A stretch of 64,000 bases of DNA from Prevotella sp. (GTDB lineage: Bacteria > Bacteroidota > Bacteroidia > Bacteroidales > Bacteroidaceae): contig JAFUAY010000033.1 of NCBI GenBank assembly GCA_017460515.1, positions 35,108-99,107 on the forward strand, in the 5' to 3' direction. The position numbers and the translations under genes are program-made. The notes beneath the pieces were generated by a model, which was not told the origin of the DNA, did not search any database, and saw nothing but the letters and a program-made list of their open reading frames with translations. Positions 42,461 to 50,872 of the stretch are shown here, piece by piece (the first letter of the stretch is position 1; each line of letters begins with the position of its first letter).

Positions 42461-45400
42461 CTAATAACCAAAGTATTTCATTTCTTCGCCCTCGTCGAAG
42501 ACAATCTTGGCATAGACATCTTTGTTGTCATCGCGGATGATGTAGAAAATGACGACGTATTTGTCTTTCTCCTTGAACTCGCAAATCTTGCCATTGATGG
42601 GACGATTGTTGTAATTGTCGACAGCGCCCCACGAAAGGGCATAAGTAGACTGCTTGCTAGAGTAAGTTGTCCATGTATCATACTCGCCAGTAAATGAGTG
42701 ATAGATGTGATAATATGTTTTAACTTTATAATCATAATCCTTATACTCATATTCATACCTCATACTATCGGTCATAGCACAGAATCCGAAATCACGTTCT
42801 TCGGGGATGCTCTGGATGTTCTCAGTCTTGAAACCTGCATTGTCAACCTGGAACACACGGTCTGTCCAATACCAATTCTTGTTTATACATGCATCATCGT
42901 CTTCAGTAAAGTGTTTGACAGGCCGATTAGCTCCGCTCATGTTGTTTTCTCCGAAATTCTTCTCAGCCGTGAATCGGAACGATCCGTAGGTGGGATACTG
43001 GAGGTTAAGGCCGAGAGCCTTGCTGGTCACGTTGAGCGTCACTCCGTCAGCGAGCACAGTGTTATCCTTGAGGTTATAAGCCTTGGCGAGTTTCGGGTCG
43101 TCGAAGGAGAACTTGTTGATGGTGAGTTTGTCGACGTAGATGGTGTCAAACTCCTCGATGATGGCCTTGACAGCAACGCTGCCGCCACCGAAGCCCTCGC
43201 CACCGTCGAACTTGCCGATAGCAATACCGTTGTAGTTAGTCTTGACGGTGTCTGCCTCCATTGTGCCATTGGTAGGCTCAAAGACAACGGCTACGCCTTC
43301 CTTGGTGCGCCACTGGCCTTCGTCATCGGCATTGTACTTCACGAACTCTTCCACCTGATACTTCACATCTGCCTTGCCAGCACGGGTGGCCTGCACGCTG
43401 TGTTCAGGCTCGTCGGCATCGGGGGCGGTGAAGCGGTAGTCGTAGTAAACGGTGTGCCACTCCTTGGTCTCCTTGTCGCGGTCTTCATCGCCAGTGATAA
43501 GCGTAGCCTTGAGCGTAGCAGGGTTCTCGTCGGTCTGGGTATAGACAACGTCGACTTCGCCGTCCATGTTGGTATAGAAATAGTCGGCACCCTTCCACTG
43601 CTCGCTGTCTATCTCGCCGCCGCCGTTCTTCTCAATCTTGACGCAAGCCAGCGGGATGCTGTACTCGGAGCCTGTGATGGCGTTGTAGCCCTTCACGCGG
43701 TACTTCACATGACAGGTGTCGCCCTTCATCACGTTGCGGCTCAGTCGCTCGTCGGCTATCTCAATCCTTGATGGAATGGCAACGAGGTCGCGGTCCACGA
43801 GATTGATGGGGTCAATCTCGGCAATCTCCTTCTTCCACTTCCAGAGTTGGAGACTCAGACCCAGCGTGAGGTCGATGCCGGCACTGATGCCTGCATTCCA
43901 TCCGAAGAAAGGCTTGTTGGCTTCTGCCGAGCGGGCATCAGCATAGGCACGGACATAAGGCTTCGGATTGATGGTCGGAGCCAGGACGTCGTAGATGCCG
44001 ATATTGATCTGTGGCCACACGTAAGCCTTGGCTTCTGCATGGGCTTCAGCCTCCACTTCCGGCTTCACGATTTCGTACTGGTAGTCGAAACTGCTGATAG
44101 GATGGGTGCCACGATCGGCATCCCATTCAACACCACCCTTGAACTGAGCCTGTGCGCGTACGCCACCGCTGACTGAGACTTGCGCCTCTGCCTTCGCCTC
44201 GACGCTGGCCATGAGGTCGCTCGACAGGTTAATCCATACAGGTACGGGACCTACCATGAACTTGACGCGATAGGAGAAGATGTCCTTCACGAGCGTCTTC
44301 TCAACGCTGGCCTCCACGCCCTTGGTGAGCGTGTACTTCAGGATGAGGTCGGTGTTGAAGTCGCCGTCGAGGTATGCCTTGAAGTTCTTCAGGTCGCCAA
44401 AGCGGACGTTCTCCCACTCCACATCGCCGAAGTCGAACGCGAAGATACCCTTCAAGCCCACGTCGAACTTACATTCCTGCCAAGAGACGTTGTGAGCGCC
44501 CTTCTCCCAGATGACGGCACCTGAGTTGTCGTATTTGTATTCGAAGATGTTGAATTCCTTTTCGAGCTTCGAGTCGCGACGCATGGCTCGGTTGTAGACT
44601 TCAGCCACAGGCTTGCCGTTCTGCAAGAGTTCGATGGACTCTGGGTAATAAATAGGGCCGCTGATAGCAGGCGCATAGCTGGACTTAGGCGTTGGCCCAC
44701 TCTCGCTTGGGTCGTAGTTGGGGTCGGAGCACAGCGTGAACTGCTGGTCCTTGAACAGGTTACCCATCTTTCCCTCACGAGTATCAAGCTGCACCTTCGT
44801 GTCAGAGAGCTGCTGCACGTCATCGATGATGCGTATCTCGTAGGTCTCGTTGCCAGGCAGGAGGGTTACGTCGTGGTCGCCCATCACGGGAATGGGGGCT
44901 TGGAACACGAGCACGGCACGTCCCGTCTCGCGGTTGTAGCTCTCCACACTGGTGCGCTCCCAGTTGATGTCGATATAGCGGCTGTCGCGCTTGCCGTACT
45001 GTACCACATAGATGGTGTCTCGCATCGTGGCGTCGTTCTTGTTGACAAAGGCGATATAGCCCAAGCGCTGACGGGTGTTGGGGTTCATGGCCGCAGCGAA
45101 GTAGAGCGAGTCGGTATCGTCGCTGGTATGACCGAAGGTAAGCCAGCGGTCACTGGGCGTATAGTCGTATGTGACATTGCTGCGCAGCTGGAAAGCGAAC
45201 GTCTGCCCGTCGGCACCTACGAATACGGTGTCGGGATGAGCAAAGAGGAACTTCGGGTCGCCAGCAATGCTCTGCACCTCGTCGAAGGTGAAGGTTGTCG
45301 TCTCCTGTTTAGGATCAGCAGGTGTCTCGCCACCCTGTGAGGGTTCCGGGTCTGCCTCCTTATAGACGGTGAAGGACGGCGGGTTCTGCTGGAAAGTCAC

Positions 45401-45523
45401 GCTGTCGAGCTTCGAGACGTCGTAGGTTGTCTTGTTTCCGTTCTTATCCACAATGACGAACGACTGGGCTGTAGCCACCATGCTGAGCATGAGCAGCCAC
45501 GCGGAGAATAATAGCTTCTTCAT
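42461..45523 (-). CDS. Large secreted protein with BACON-like domain, function unknown
   Basis: 1020 residues. Signal peptide 1-19 (SMVATAQ), then a short module (SFVIVDKNGNKTTYDVSKLDSVTF) shared in pattern with its upstream neighbour. A BACON-like domain lies at about 80-175 (FVGADGQTFAFQLRSNVTYDYTPSDRWLTF ... YIAFVNKNDATMRDTIYVVQ). The middle (about 350-560) is beta-rich with an unusual Ala/Glu-rich stretch (VEAKAEAQVSVSGG, EVEAEAHAEAKAYVWPQINIG). It is followed by Ig-like or Big-type segments (KYRVKGYNAITGSEYSIPLACVKIEKNGGGEIDSEQWKG). The C-terminal ~150 residues are rich in Tyr and Trp. No catalytic motif was recognised. Its start overlaps the stop of the upstream gene (ATGA), so the two are coupled. 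Confidence 0.6.
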   Translation of the reverse strand: MKKLLFSAWLLMLSMVATAQSFVIVDKNGNKTTYDVSKLDSVTFQQNPPSFTVYKEADPEPSQGGETPADPKQETTTFTFDEVQSIAGDPKFLFAHPDTVFVGADGQTFAFQLRSNVTYDYTPSDRWLTFGHTSDDTDSLYFAAAMNPNTRQRLGYIAFVNKNDATMRDTIYVVQYGKRDSRYIDINWERTSVESYNRETGRAVLVFQAPIPVMGDHDVTLLPGNETYEIRIIDDVQQLSDTKVQLDTREGKMGNLFKDQQFTLCSDPNYDPSESGPTPKSSYAPAISGPIYYPESIELLQNGKPVAEVYNRAMRRDSKLEKEFNIFEYKYDNSGAVIWEKGAHNVSWQECKFDVGLKGIFAFDFGDVEWENVRFGDLKNFKAYLDGDFNTDLILKYTLTKGVEASVEKTLVKDIFSYRVKFMVGPVPVWINLSSDLMASVEAKAEAQVSVSGGVRAQAQFKGGVEWDADRGTHPISSFDYQYEIVKPEVEAEAHAEAKAYVWPQINIGIYDVLAPTINPKPYVRAYADARSAEANKPFFGWNAGISAGIDLTLGLSLQLWKWKKEIAEIDPINLVDRDLVAIPSRIEIADERLSRNVMKGDTCHVKYRVKGYNAITGSEYSIPLACVKIEKNGGGEIDSEQWKGADYFYTNMDGEVDVVYTQTDENPATLKATLITGDEDRDKETKEWHTVYYDYRFTAPDADEPEHSVQATRAGKADVKYQVEEFVKYNADDEGQWRTKEGVAVVFEPTNGTMEADTVKTNYNGIAIGKFDGGEGFGGGSVAVKAIIEEFDTIYVDKLTINKFSFDDPKLAKAYNLKDNTVLADGVTLNVTSKALGLNLQYPTYGSFRFTAEKNFGENNMSGANRPVKHFTEDDDACINKNWYWTDRVFQVDNAGFKTENIQSIPEERDFGFCAMTDSMRYEYEYKDYDYKVKTYYHIYHSFTGEYDTWTTYSSKQSTYALSWGAVDNYNNRPINGKICEFKEKDKYVVIFYIIRDDNKDVYAKIVFDEGEEMKYFGY

Positions 45524-45939
45524 CTGCGTACTACTTTAGTGGTTACACTTCCATCCTTAATGATATACGTTCCTTTGGGGAGTTCAGAGAGCGAGCGGAT
45601 CTGCTTCTTCACCAGCTTTCCGCTGAGGTCATAGACAGCACAGTCCCTCGTAATGTCGAGCTTAGCGGTAGTCTTGACGTCCTTGATGTCAGTAGGTGGT
45701 GCTGCAACAGCCTCGAAGGTGAACTTCTGTAGGTTGGCGAGAGACCACGACATCGTGGTTCCGCCGTTCTGCAACGACACGTTCCCGTCAGCATACTGGA
45801 ACTCTGGCATCTGGTTGAACAGAATCTCCGTCTTGTTGCCGTCCTTCTGCCAAACGATGATCTTCGCATCCTTGGTTTCTTGTGCCCACATCGCTGTCGC
45901 GAAAAAGGCAAGAAACATTGTTAGCAGCGTTGTTTTCAT
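45520..45939 (-). CDS. Small secreted protein with C-terminal sorting-like tail
   Basis: 139 residues: signal peptide 1-19 (ATAMWAQ), a short module (KIIVWQKDGNKTEILFNQMPEFQYADGNVSLQNGG) and a C-terminal tail (CAVYDLSGKLVKK ... LPKGTYIIKDGSVTTKVVRR) of the Prevotella type IX-like sorting form. The middle is only a linker. Its last base pairs overlap the start of the 1020-residue protein gene. It may be a small partner or a scaffold for surface delivery; no function is known. Confidence 0.6.
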   Translation of the reverse strand: MKTTLLTMFLAFFATAMWAQETKDAKIIVWQKDGNKTEILFNQMPEFQYADGNVSLQNGGTTMSWSLANLQKFTFEAVAAPPTDIKDVKTTAKLDITRDCAVYDLSGKLVKKQIRSLSELPKGTYIIKDGSVTTKVVRR

Positions 45940-46021
45940 AAGCGTAATAATATTTATTGGTTGGTTTAAAAAATAGACAATATAAGGTATAACAATTACA
46001 TAGAAACGAAATGGTTGGAGT

Positions 46022-46363
46022 TTAAGAAGCTACCCCTCTCGATTTCTTCTCTTCTTGTGCAGGAACGCCTTCAGCGAACAATTTCTGTAAGCCTTGTTCG
46101 TAGGCTTTCAGGGCTTCGCGACCCAAGCGGGTGATGTGGCAGACACTACGGGCGGTAGGGCCGGAACCACTCTTGCTAACCTCTAAGTAGCCTGCATCCT
46201 TGAGGGTGGTAATCTGGACGCTGAGGTTACCGCGTGTACTACCGGTAATCTCACAAAGATACATGAAGTTGGCACTCTCCAGACTGGCTAGCGCCACCAT
46301 GATTTTCAGTCGCAACTCATTATGGAGCAGCGGGTTAATGACTTGAAACTTAAAGGGACTCAT
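46022..46363 (-). CDS. Winged-helix transcriptional regulator
   Basis: 113 residues of the HTH_34/MarR-like winged-helix type: INPLLHNELRLKIMVALASLESANFMYLCEITGSTRGNLSVQITTLKDAGYLEVSKSG (residues 9-66), with RSVCHITRLGREALKAYEQ as the wing and dimer helix. This family usually controls a small neighbouring membrane-protein operon in Bacteroidetes. Its start overlaps the end of the membrane-protein gene by 14 nt. Confidence 0.8.
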   Translation of the reverse strand: MSPFKFQVINPLLHNELRLKIMVALASLESANFMYLCEITGSTRGNLSVQITTLKDAGYLEVSKSGSGPTARSVCHITRLGREALKAYEQGLQKLFAEGVPAQEEKKSRGVAS

Positions 46364-46973
46364 AGTTTTTTACATAGTTGTGAAACAGATGACCAGGAAT
46401 AATCAGGGCGATGACGGAAATGAGGGAGGCTACGAGGAGCTGCCACGGCCATAGATCGCCTTGCAAGAAGAGGGGCGTGACGGAGAGAAACGAGGCAATG
46501 ATGCCACAGATGGTTTTCGGACGGAAATGCAGGATGATGCCCGTCATAAAGCAACCAAAGCCAACAAGCAGTCCCTGATAGGCGCAATAGCACAACGGGA
46601 AGATGCCGACAAAGCCCATAGCAACACCACCTACACAACTGGCAAAGCCAACGAAAATCCACATCATCAGAATAATGTTCTGTTCGAGTGTGCGACAACC
46701 CGTACGTTCGTAGTCCTCATTCAGGAAATAGACCATCAGTGGCGTGCCAATGAGCGGAATACCCACCCACAGCCACATACACCAGTCTTCATTCCATATC
46801 TGAAGCGCCAAAAACTCCAGGAAGAGCACAATAGCTGTAGGATATCACCAAGCCAGAAAAAGATTCTCGCCTGTTAGCTCACGATGACTCATCACCTGAG
46901 CACGGGTGCTACGGATGATGTCCAGTTCCTGACGGGTAGTGCTTGTTATGGTTTCCTCATTGTTCATGGGCAT
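46350..46973 (-). pseudogene. Membrane protein gene interrupted by an in-frame TGA
   Basis: From the ATG at 46973 the frame reads MPMNNEETITSTTRQELD ... GENLFLAW, then TGA at 46845-46847, then continues in the same frame as YPTAIVLFLEFLALQIW into about 155 more residues with five or six hydrophobic segments. The codon before YPT looks like a former Gly (one base change from GGA). No frameshift is present. The distal part could only be made by reinitiation (GTG at 46829) or readthrough. Other genes in the window use TGA as stop (for example at 28770), so recoding is unlikely. It lies just upstream of, and overlaps, the winged-helix regulator gene. Confidence 0.75.
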
Positions 46974-47005
46974 TATTTGGTTGGTAGTTGTATCATAGTT
47001 TACCG

Positions 47006-47013
47006 CAAAGATA
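47006..47013 (-). promoter_or_regulatory. -7 element for the interrupted membrane-protein/regulator unit
   Basis: Minus strand TATCTTTG (TANNTTTG), 32 bp before the ATG at 46973. The candidate -33 CAA has a 16-bp spacer, shorter than usual. Confidence 0.5.
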
Positions 47014-47186
47014 ATGTTTATTTCTTAAACAATCCCTAAAATAGTACATATTTAACAATAATTTAACAAAGACGAGGACAACAGGTCAGCGTCTCGCTGT
47101 TGATGAGGAAGATAATCTCGTATTTGTAGTATCAGGGACCTGATAGATAACACAAACAACTATTCCAACGATCTCTTGCTTAGAAG

Positions 47187-47560
47187 CTGCCAAGAGAATT
47201 GCCAAGGAGCACAAAAGGAACACTAAAGGAGGACTAAAGGAACCCTCTTCTTACTCTCTTCTTGGAGTCTTCTTGCCATACCGAAACTCTACCGAAGGTA
47301 TCTCGAACCTCTCGGCTCGCTCTATCCTCGACCTATGATACGCTTACCGAACTCATATCGGGCACTAATTGATCTCAGTCTGCAAGGGTAGGATATAGAG
47401 AGAGAAGAATTGGCGATGCCATACTTCAGGCTGCTTCTAGGCTGCTTCTAAACAGCTTCTAGCCATACTCCAGCCATACTCACGAGTATGCTTAGAGTAT
47501 GGCTAGAGTATGGCTAGAGTAAGCTTAGAGTATGCTTAGAGTATGGCTAGCGTATACAAA
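47187..47560. repeat. Long 11-bp-phased degenerate array (34 units) with internal inversion
   Basis: In this gene-free spacer (46974-47562) the sequence keeps an 11-bp phase for 374 bp. Early units: ATTGCCAAGGA, GCACAAAAGGA, ACACTAAAGGA, GGACTAAAGGA, ACCCTCTTCTT, ACTCTCTTCTT, GGAGTCTTCTT, GCCATACCGAA, ACTCTACCGAA. Late units: GGCTGCTTCTA twice, GCCATACTCCA, then GAGTATGCTTA, GAGTATGGCTA twice. The change of orientation near 47482 makes GCCATACTC and GAGTATGGC face each other. It ends 2 bp before the stop of the LruC gene. Confidence 0.8.
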
Positions 47561-47562
47561 AA

Positions 47563-49719
47563 TTACTTTCCGAAAGGATGCAGATACCAGTCGGCATGGG
47601 CAGCGCCGTTGGATGTGGCCCAAGGCAGGAAGTCTGGATAGAGCTCACTGATCTTGCGCTTCTCGTTGGCACGCTCCAGTAGGGTCTCCTTGAAACTGCT
47701 GATGCTGACGCCTTCAAGATAGAAAGCGAAGGGATAGTCACCGCTACGAACGAAATACTTGCCCTCAGCAGGTACCGACATGTCGTCTTCAGTGCCAAAG
47801 AAACTGGTAATCATTCTGTTCGTAGGAGCTTCGTAGGGGAGATGTACTTCCCAGCGACCTTCTGACATCGTGCGGAAGATGAAGGGCTTCACAACAGCTA
47901 CGTTATTAAGCTTGGTGAATCCGTTCCTATAGTTGATCTCAATAATATAGGTGGTACCGATCTCTGCCTTTACATCGTTAGTGAGCAAGTAGGTCTTGCC
48001 ATCAACCTCAAAATTGACTTCAGTCGTGTCTTTGGTAGCGGGATTGACCTTTTTCATGACGATGCTGGAAACAGGCTCTTTGGTCTCGATGGTAGCAGCG
48101 AGGCCAGTCTTCAGGTTGACGATGTTCTGATAGGTGGTCAGAGAGTAGATTTCCTGACGAATCTTATAGTCCTGCTTGCCCACGGTGACAGAATAGGTCT
48201 TCTCGCGAGTAACCTCGGCCATCACGTCATTCATGTCGTAGTCGCCCTTTGAAGGCCATAGGTCTTCGAAAGCATAGACACCTGTTGACGAGGTCTTCTT
48301 GTCTTCAACAAGAGGAAGTTTTGAGAAAGCATTGGCAGGCTTCAGCGCCAGTACGATATCGTCGTAGTCAAGGTCGTTGCAGGCGTCCTCAAAGCCTACG
48401 ATAGCATATTCAATACCATCTTCGTTCTTATAGGCGAACTTTGCTGTACGGCTCGAACCATCGGGATTCTGAATCTTGCAGTCATCCTTTTTGAGGCCGT
48501 TAGTGTTGCAGTAAGACAAGCCATCGGTAGAGGCGGCCCATACGTTATACTGTCTGGACAGTGTAGCTTCATGGTAGCGGTCTAAGCCGTTATAGCTGTT
48601 GAAGAACTTCTTTCCGTCACGAGTAGCCTGCATACCCCATCCGTTAGACTTCATGATAAAGCCGATTTTTGTACCCTTGGGGAACTTGGAAGTAGCTCCG
48701 CTCAAATCACCATTGGCGATATTGGGATAGTACATCAGCTTGACAACATCACCACGCTCCAATGCAATGTTTCCATAGAAATTGGGATTCTTACACCAGT
48801 CACGGCGCCATTTGCCGTCCTGGGTGTTGGGGAACAGCATGATAATGTTGAGGTCCTTCAGGCTGGTAGGCTTGTTGGCATCATTATAATAGAAATAACC
48901 CAGCGTGTTGTTCCAGCAGGTCATGCTACCCAGGAACGTAGCAGAAATCTCAGACTCACGCTCTACGGTAAGGTCGGCCTGGATGCGATACTCTTCGCGA
49001 CAGGTCTGATTGGCTACCAAAGCGTTTGCAACTGTTTCATAGAGACCTTCCATCTCTTCGTCAGAGAAAATCAGACGGTCATCAGCAGTAGCCTTGTCAA
49101 GCAGGTAGTTGGGACGACCACTTTCCATATCCCAGGAACCGAGGGGAGTGAACCAGTCTTTGTACACCTGATTTCCGGTATTGGCACCAGTGGTGACGTC
49201 AACCTCGTATGAGAGCTGATAGAGATAGTCCAACTGATCGGTCTGGGCTGCTCTGTTCAGACGGGCAGCACGTCTTGACTCACTGCCTTCATAGTTTGTA
49301 GCAACTATTTTAGCCTCGCCATAGCTGACCTTGGCATTGATCAGATTGTCAGTAATCATGAAGTTGCCCGTAACAACATATAAGTCCTGAGCATAAGAGG
49401 GCAGACAGATTTTCTCGCTGAACTTACCCTTGGTATCTGTGTATGCCTCGAAAATAGGGGTGATGCCCTCCTTGAGAGAAATAGATTCATCAGTTCCTTC
49501 GTAAGGATTCTCGCTGTACACACTGAAGAAAACAGGACCGTAGCTCTTGAATGCTGAATAGTCAACACTCAGGTTTACGCTCTGAATAGTTGCAAAATCA
49601 AATGAGTTGGCTGTCACCTGGGGCTTGGCAGCTTCGGCTGCATCAGCATCAAAAACTTCTTTGTCTTTACAAGAAGAAACAAGTGAAGCGATAGCTAGAA
49701 AAAGAACAATTCTTTTCAT
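47563..49719 (-). CDS. LruC-domain surface lipoprotein
   Basis: 718 residues with lipobox Cys at about residue 17 (SLVSSCKDKEVFDAD; acidic residues after Cys suggest surface export). The DUF4114-like segment YAIVGFEDACNDLDYDDIVLAL (about 435-457) and the LruC hallmark VYAFEDLWPSKGDYDMNDVMAEV (about 478-500) are clear, followed by a DUF4842-type beta region to the C-terminus. LruC is a Leptospira outer-membrane lipoprotein; the Bacteroidales relatives have no known role. It ends next to the 11-bp array. A -7-like TATTTTTG lies about 40 bp upstream without a good -33 box. Confidence 0.82.
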   Translation of the reverse strand: MKRIVLFLAIASLVSSCKDKEVFDADAAEAAKPQVTANSFDFATIQSVNLSVDYSAFKSYGPVFFSVYSENPYEGTDESISLKEGITPIFEAYTDTKGKFSEKICLPSYAQDLYVVTGNFMITDNLINAKVSYGEAKIVATNYEGSESRRAARLNRAAQTDQLDYLYQLSYEVDVTTGANTGNQVYKDWFTPLGSWDMESGRPNYLLDKATADDRLIFSDEEMEGLYETVANALVANQTCREEYRIQADLTVERESEISATFLGSMTCWNNTLGYFYYNDANKPTSLKDLNIIMLFPNTQDGKWRRDWCKNPNFYGNIALERGDVVKLMYYPNIANGDLSGATSKFPKGTKIGFIMKSNGWGMQATRDGKKFFNSYNGLDRYHEATLSRQYNVWAASTDGLSYCNTNGLKKDDCKIQNPDGSSRTAKFAYKNEDGIEYAIVGFEDACNDLDYDDIVLALKPANAFSKLPLVEDKKTSSTGVYAFEDLWPSKGDYDMNDVMAEVTREKTYSVTVGKQDYKIRQEIYSLTTYQNIVNLKTGLAATIETKEPVSSIVMKKVNPATKDTTEVNFEVDGKTYLLTNDVKAEIGTTYIIEINYRNGFTKLNNVAVVKPFIFRTMSEGRWEVHLPYEAPTNRMITSFFGTEDDMSVPAEGKYFVRSGDYPFAFYLEGVSISSFKETLLERANEKRKISELYPDFLPWATSNGAAHADWYLHPFGK

Positions 49720-49899
49720 AATTTTTGTGTTATATAACCTGAAATTCTAAATTTTTGTGCAAAAATACAATATTTTATTCAAAATAGAAGCGTTTTATGG
49801 GAATATTTTGTAAAAAAAGATTAAATACTGAAGAAGTTTCCGTATTTATTACTAAATTCGCAGCACCAAATGAACAATAACTTACAATACCATAAAAAA

Positions 49900-50865
49900 A
49901 TGAAACGATTATTTGCAATGTGTTTTGCGGCTTGTGTTACTCTGGGAGTAACCGCGCAGCCAGCAGGAGGATTTGGCGGTTTTCAGAAGCCGGTAACAAA
50001 ACTGGAAACAAGTCAGCAGTGGAAGGATGTGAACTATGCTGGTGATGACAAGGCATACCACACCTGTGATATCTATCTGCCTAAGATGCAGAAGGATAGT
50101 TATCCTGTGGTGATTCATATTTATGGTAGTGCATGGTTTAATAATAATGGTAAAGGAGCGGCTGATTTGGGCACGATAGTGAGAGCTTTGCTGGATGCGG
50201 GCTATGCGGTGGTTTGTCCGAATCATCGTTCGAGTATGGATGCGAAGTGGCCGGCCCAGATACACGATATTCGTGCTGTCATCCGTTTTGTTCGCGGTGA
50301 GGCAAAGAAATACCATTTTGACCCATCGTTCGTGGCCACCAGCGGCTTCTCGTCAGGAGGCCATCTGGCGTCGACAGCAGCAACGACGAGTGGTACACGA
50401 GAGGCAAAAGTGGGCAATGTGGAAATTGACTTGGAAGGTTCGCTGGGTTGCTATTTGAACGAGAGTAGCAGCGTGAATGCGGCCTGTGACTGGTCGGGCC
50501 CCATTGACTTGACAGCTATGGATTGCGGCGACCATATGACCATGGGCGAGAATAGTCCGGAGGATGTGTTGCTGAACTCTAAGTTGACGAAGGAACCAGA
50601 TAAATATCTCAGTCTCAGTGCAACCAGCTATGTGGATAAGAACGATCCACCAGTGATTATCTTCCATGGTGAGAAGGATAATGTAGTGCCGTGTTGTCAG
50701 GGAAAGAAATTCCTGGAGGTGCTACAGGCTGCTGGCGTCCCAACTGAAGCAACCTTCGTGCCGGAAGGAGGGCATGGAATGGGCATGTACGGCGATGAGA
50801 ATCTATCTAAGATGGTAAGCTTCCTGGATTCCGTACGCGAGCAATCAGCCAAGGCAGGAAAATAG
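49900..50865 (+). CDS. Secreted alpha/beta-hydrolase (carboxylesterase)
   Basis: 321 residues from the ATG at 49900 (MKRLFAMCFAACVTLGVTAQ, signal peptide). Esterase/lipase fold of the BD-FAE/HSL type: HIYGSAWFNNNGKGA (oxyanion-side HGGxW variant), the nucleophile elbow ATSGFSSGGHLAS (about residues 145-157), GEKDNVVP with the catalytic-type Asp (about 259-266) and GGHGMGMY with the His (about 289-296). Likely removes acyl or acetyl groups from plant polysaccharides. It is followed after 7 bp by a second esterase gene. Confidence 0.85.
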   Translation: MKRLFAMCFAACVTLGVTAQPAGGFGGFQKPVTKLETSQQWKDVNYAGDDKAYHTCDIYLPKMQKDSYPVVIHIYGSAWFNNNGKGAADLGTIVRALLDAGYAVVCPNHRSSMDAKWPAQIHDIRAVIRFVRGEAKKYHFDPSFVATSGFSSGGHLASTAATTSGTREAKVGNVEIDLEGSLGCYLNESSSVNAACDWSGPIDLTAMDCGDHMTMGENSPEDVLLNSKLTKEPDKYLSLSATSYVDKNDPPVIIFHGEKDNVVPCCQGKKFLEVLQAAGVPTEATFVPEGGHGMGMYGDENLSKMVSFLDSVREQSAKAGK

Positions 50866-50872
50866 AGAACCG

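Noticed and set aside
42698-43771. 357-residue plus-strand frame inside the 1020-residue protein gene
   Set aside because: Antisense shadow; the minus-strand frame has a signal peptide, a BACON-like domain and a terminator.
46845-46847. TGA read as an amino acid (alternative code or selenocysteine)
   Set aside because: Other genes end with TGA, no selenocysteine-type hairpin was seen after the codon, and the site looks like a Gly codon changed by one base.
47187-47560. CRISPR-like array
   Set aside because: Units are 11 bp without spacers, drift in sequence and invert; no cas genes nearby.
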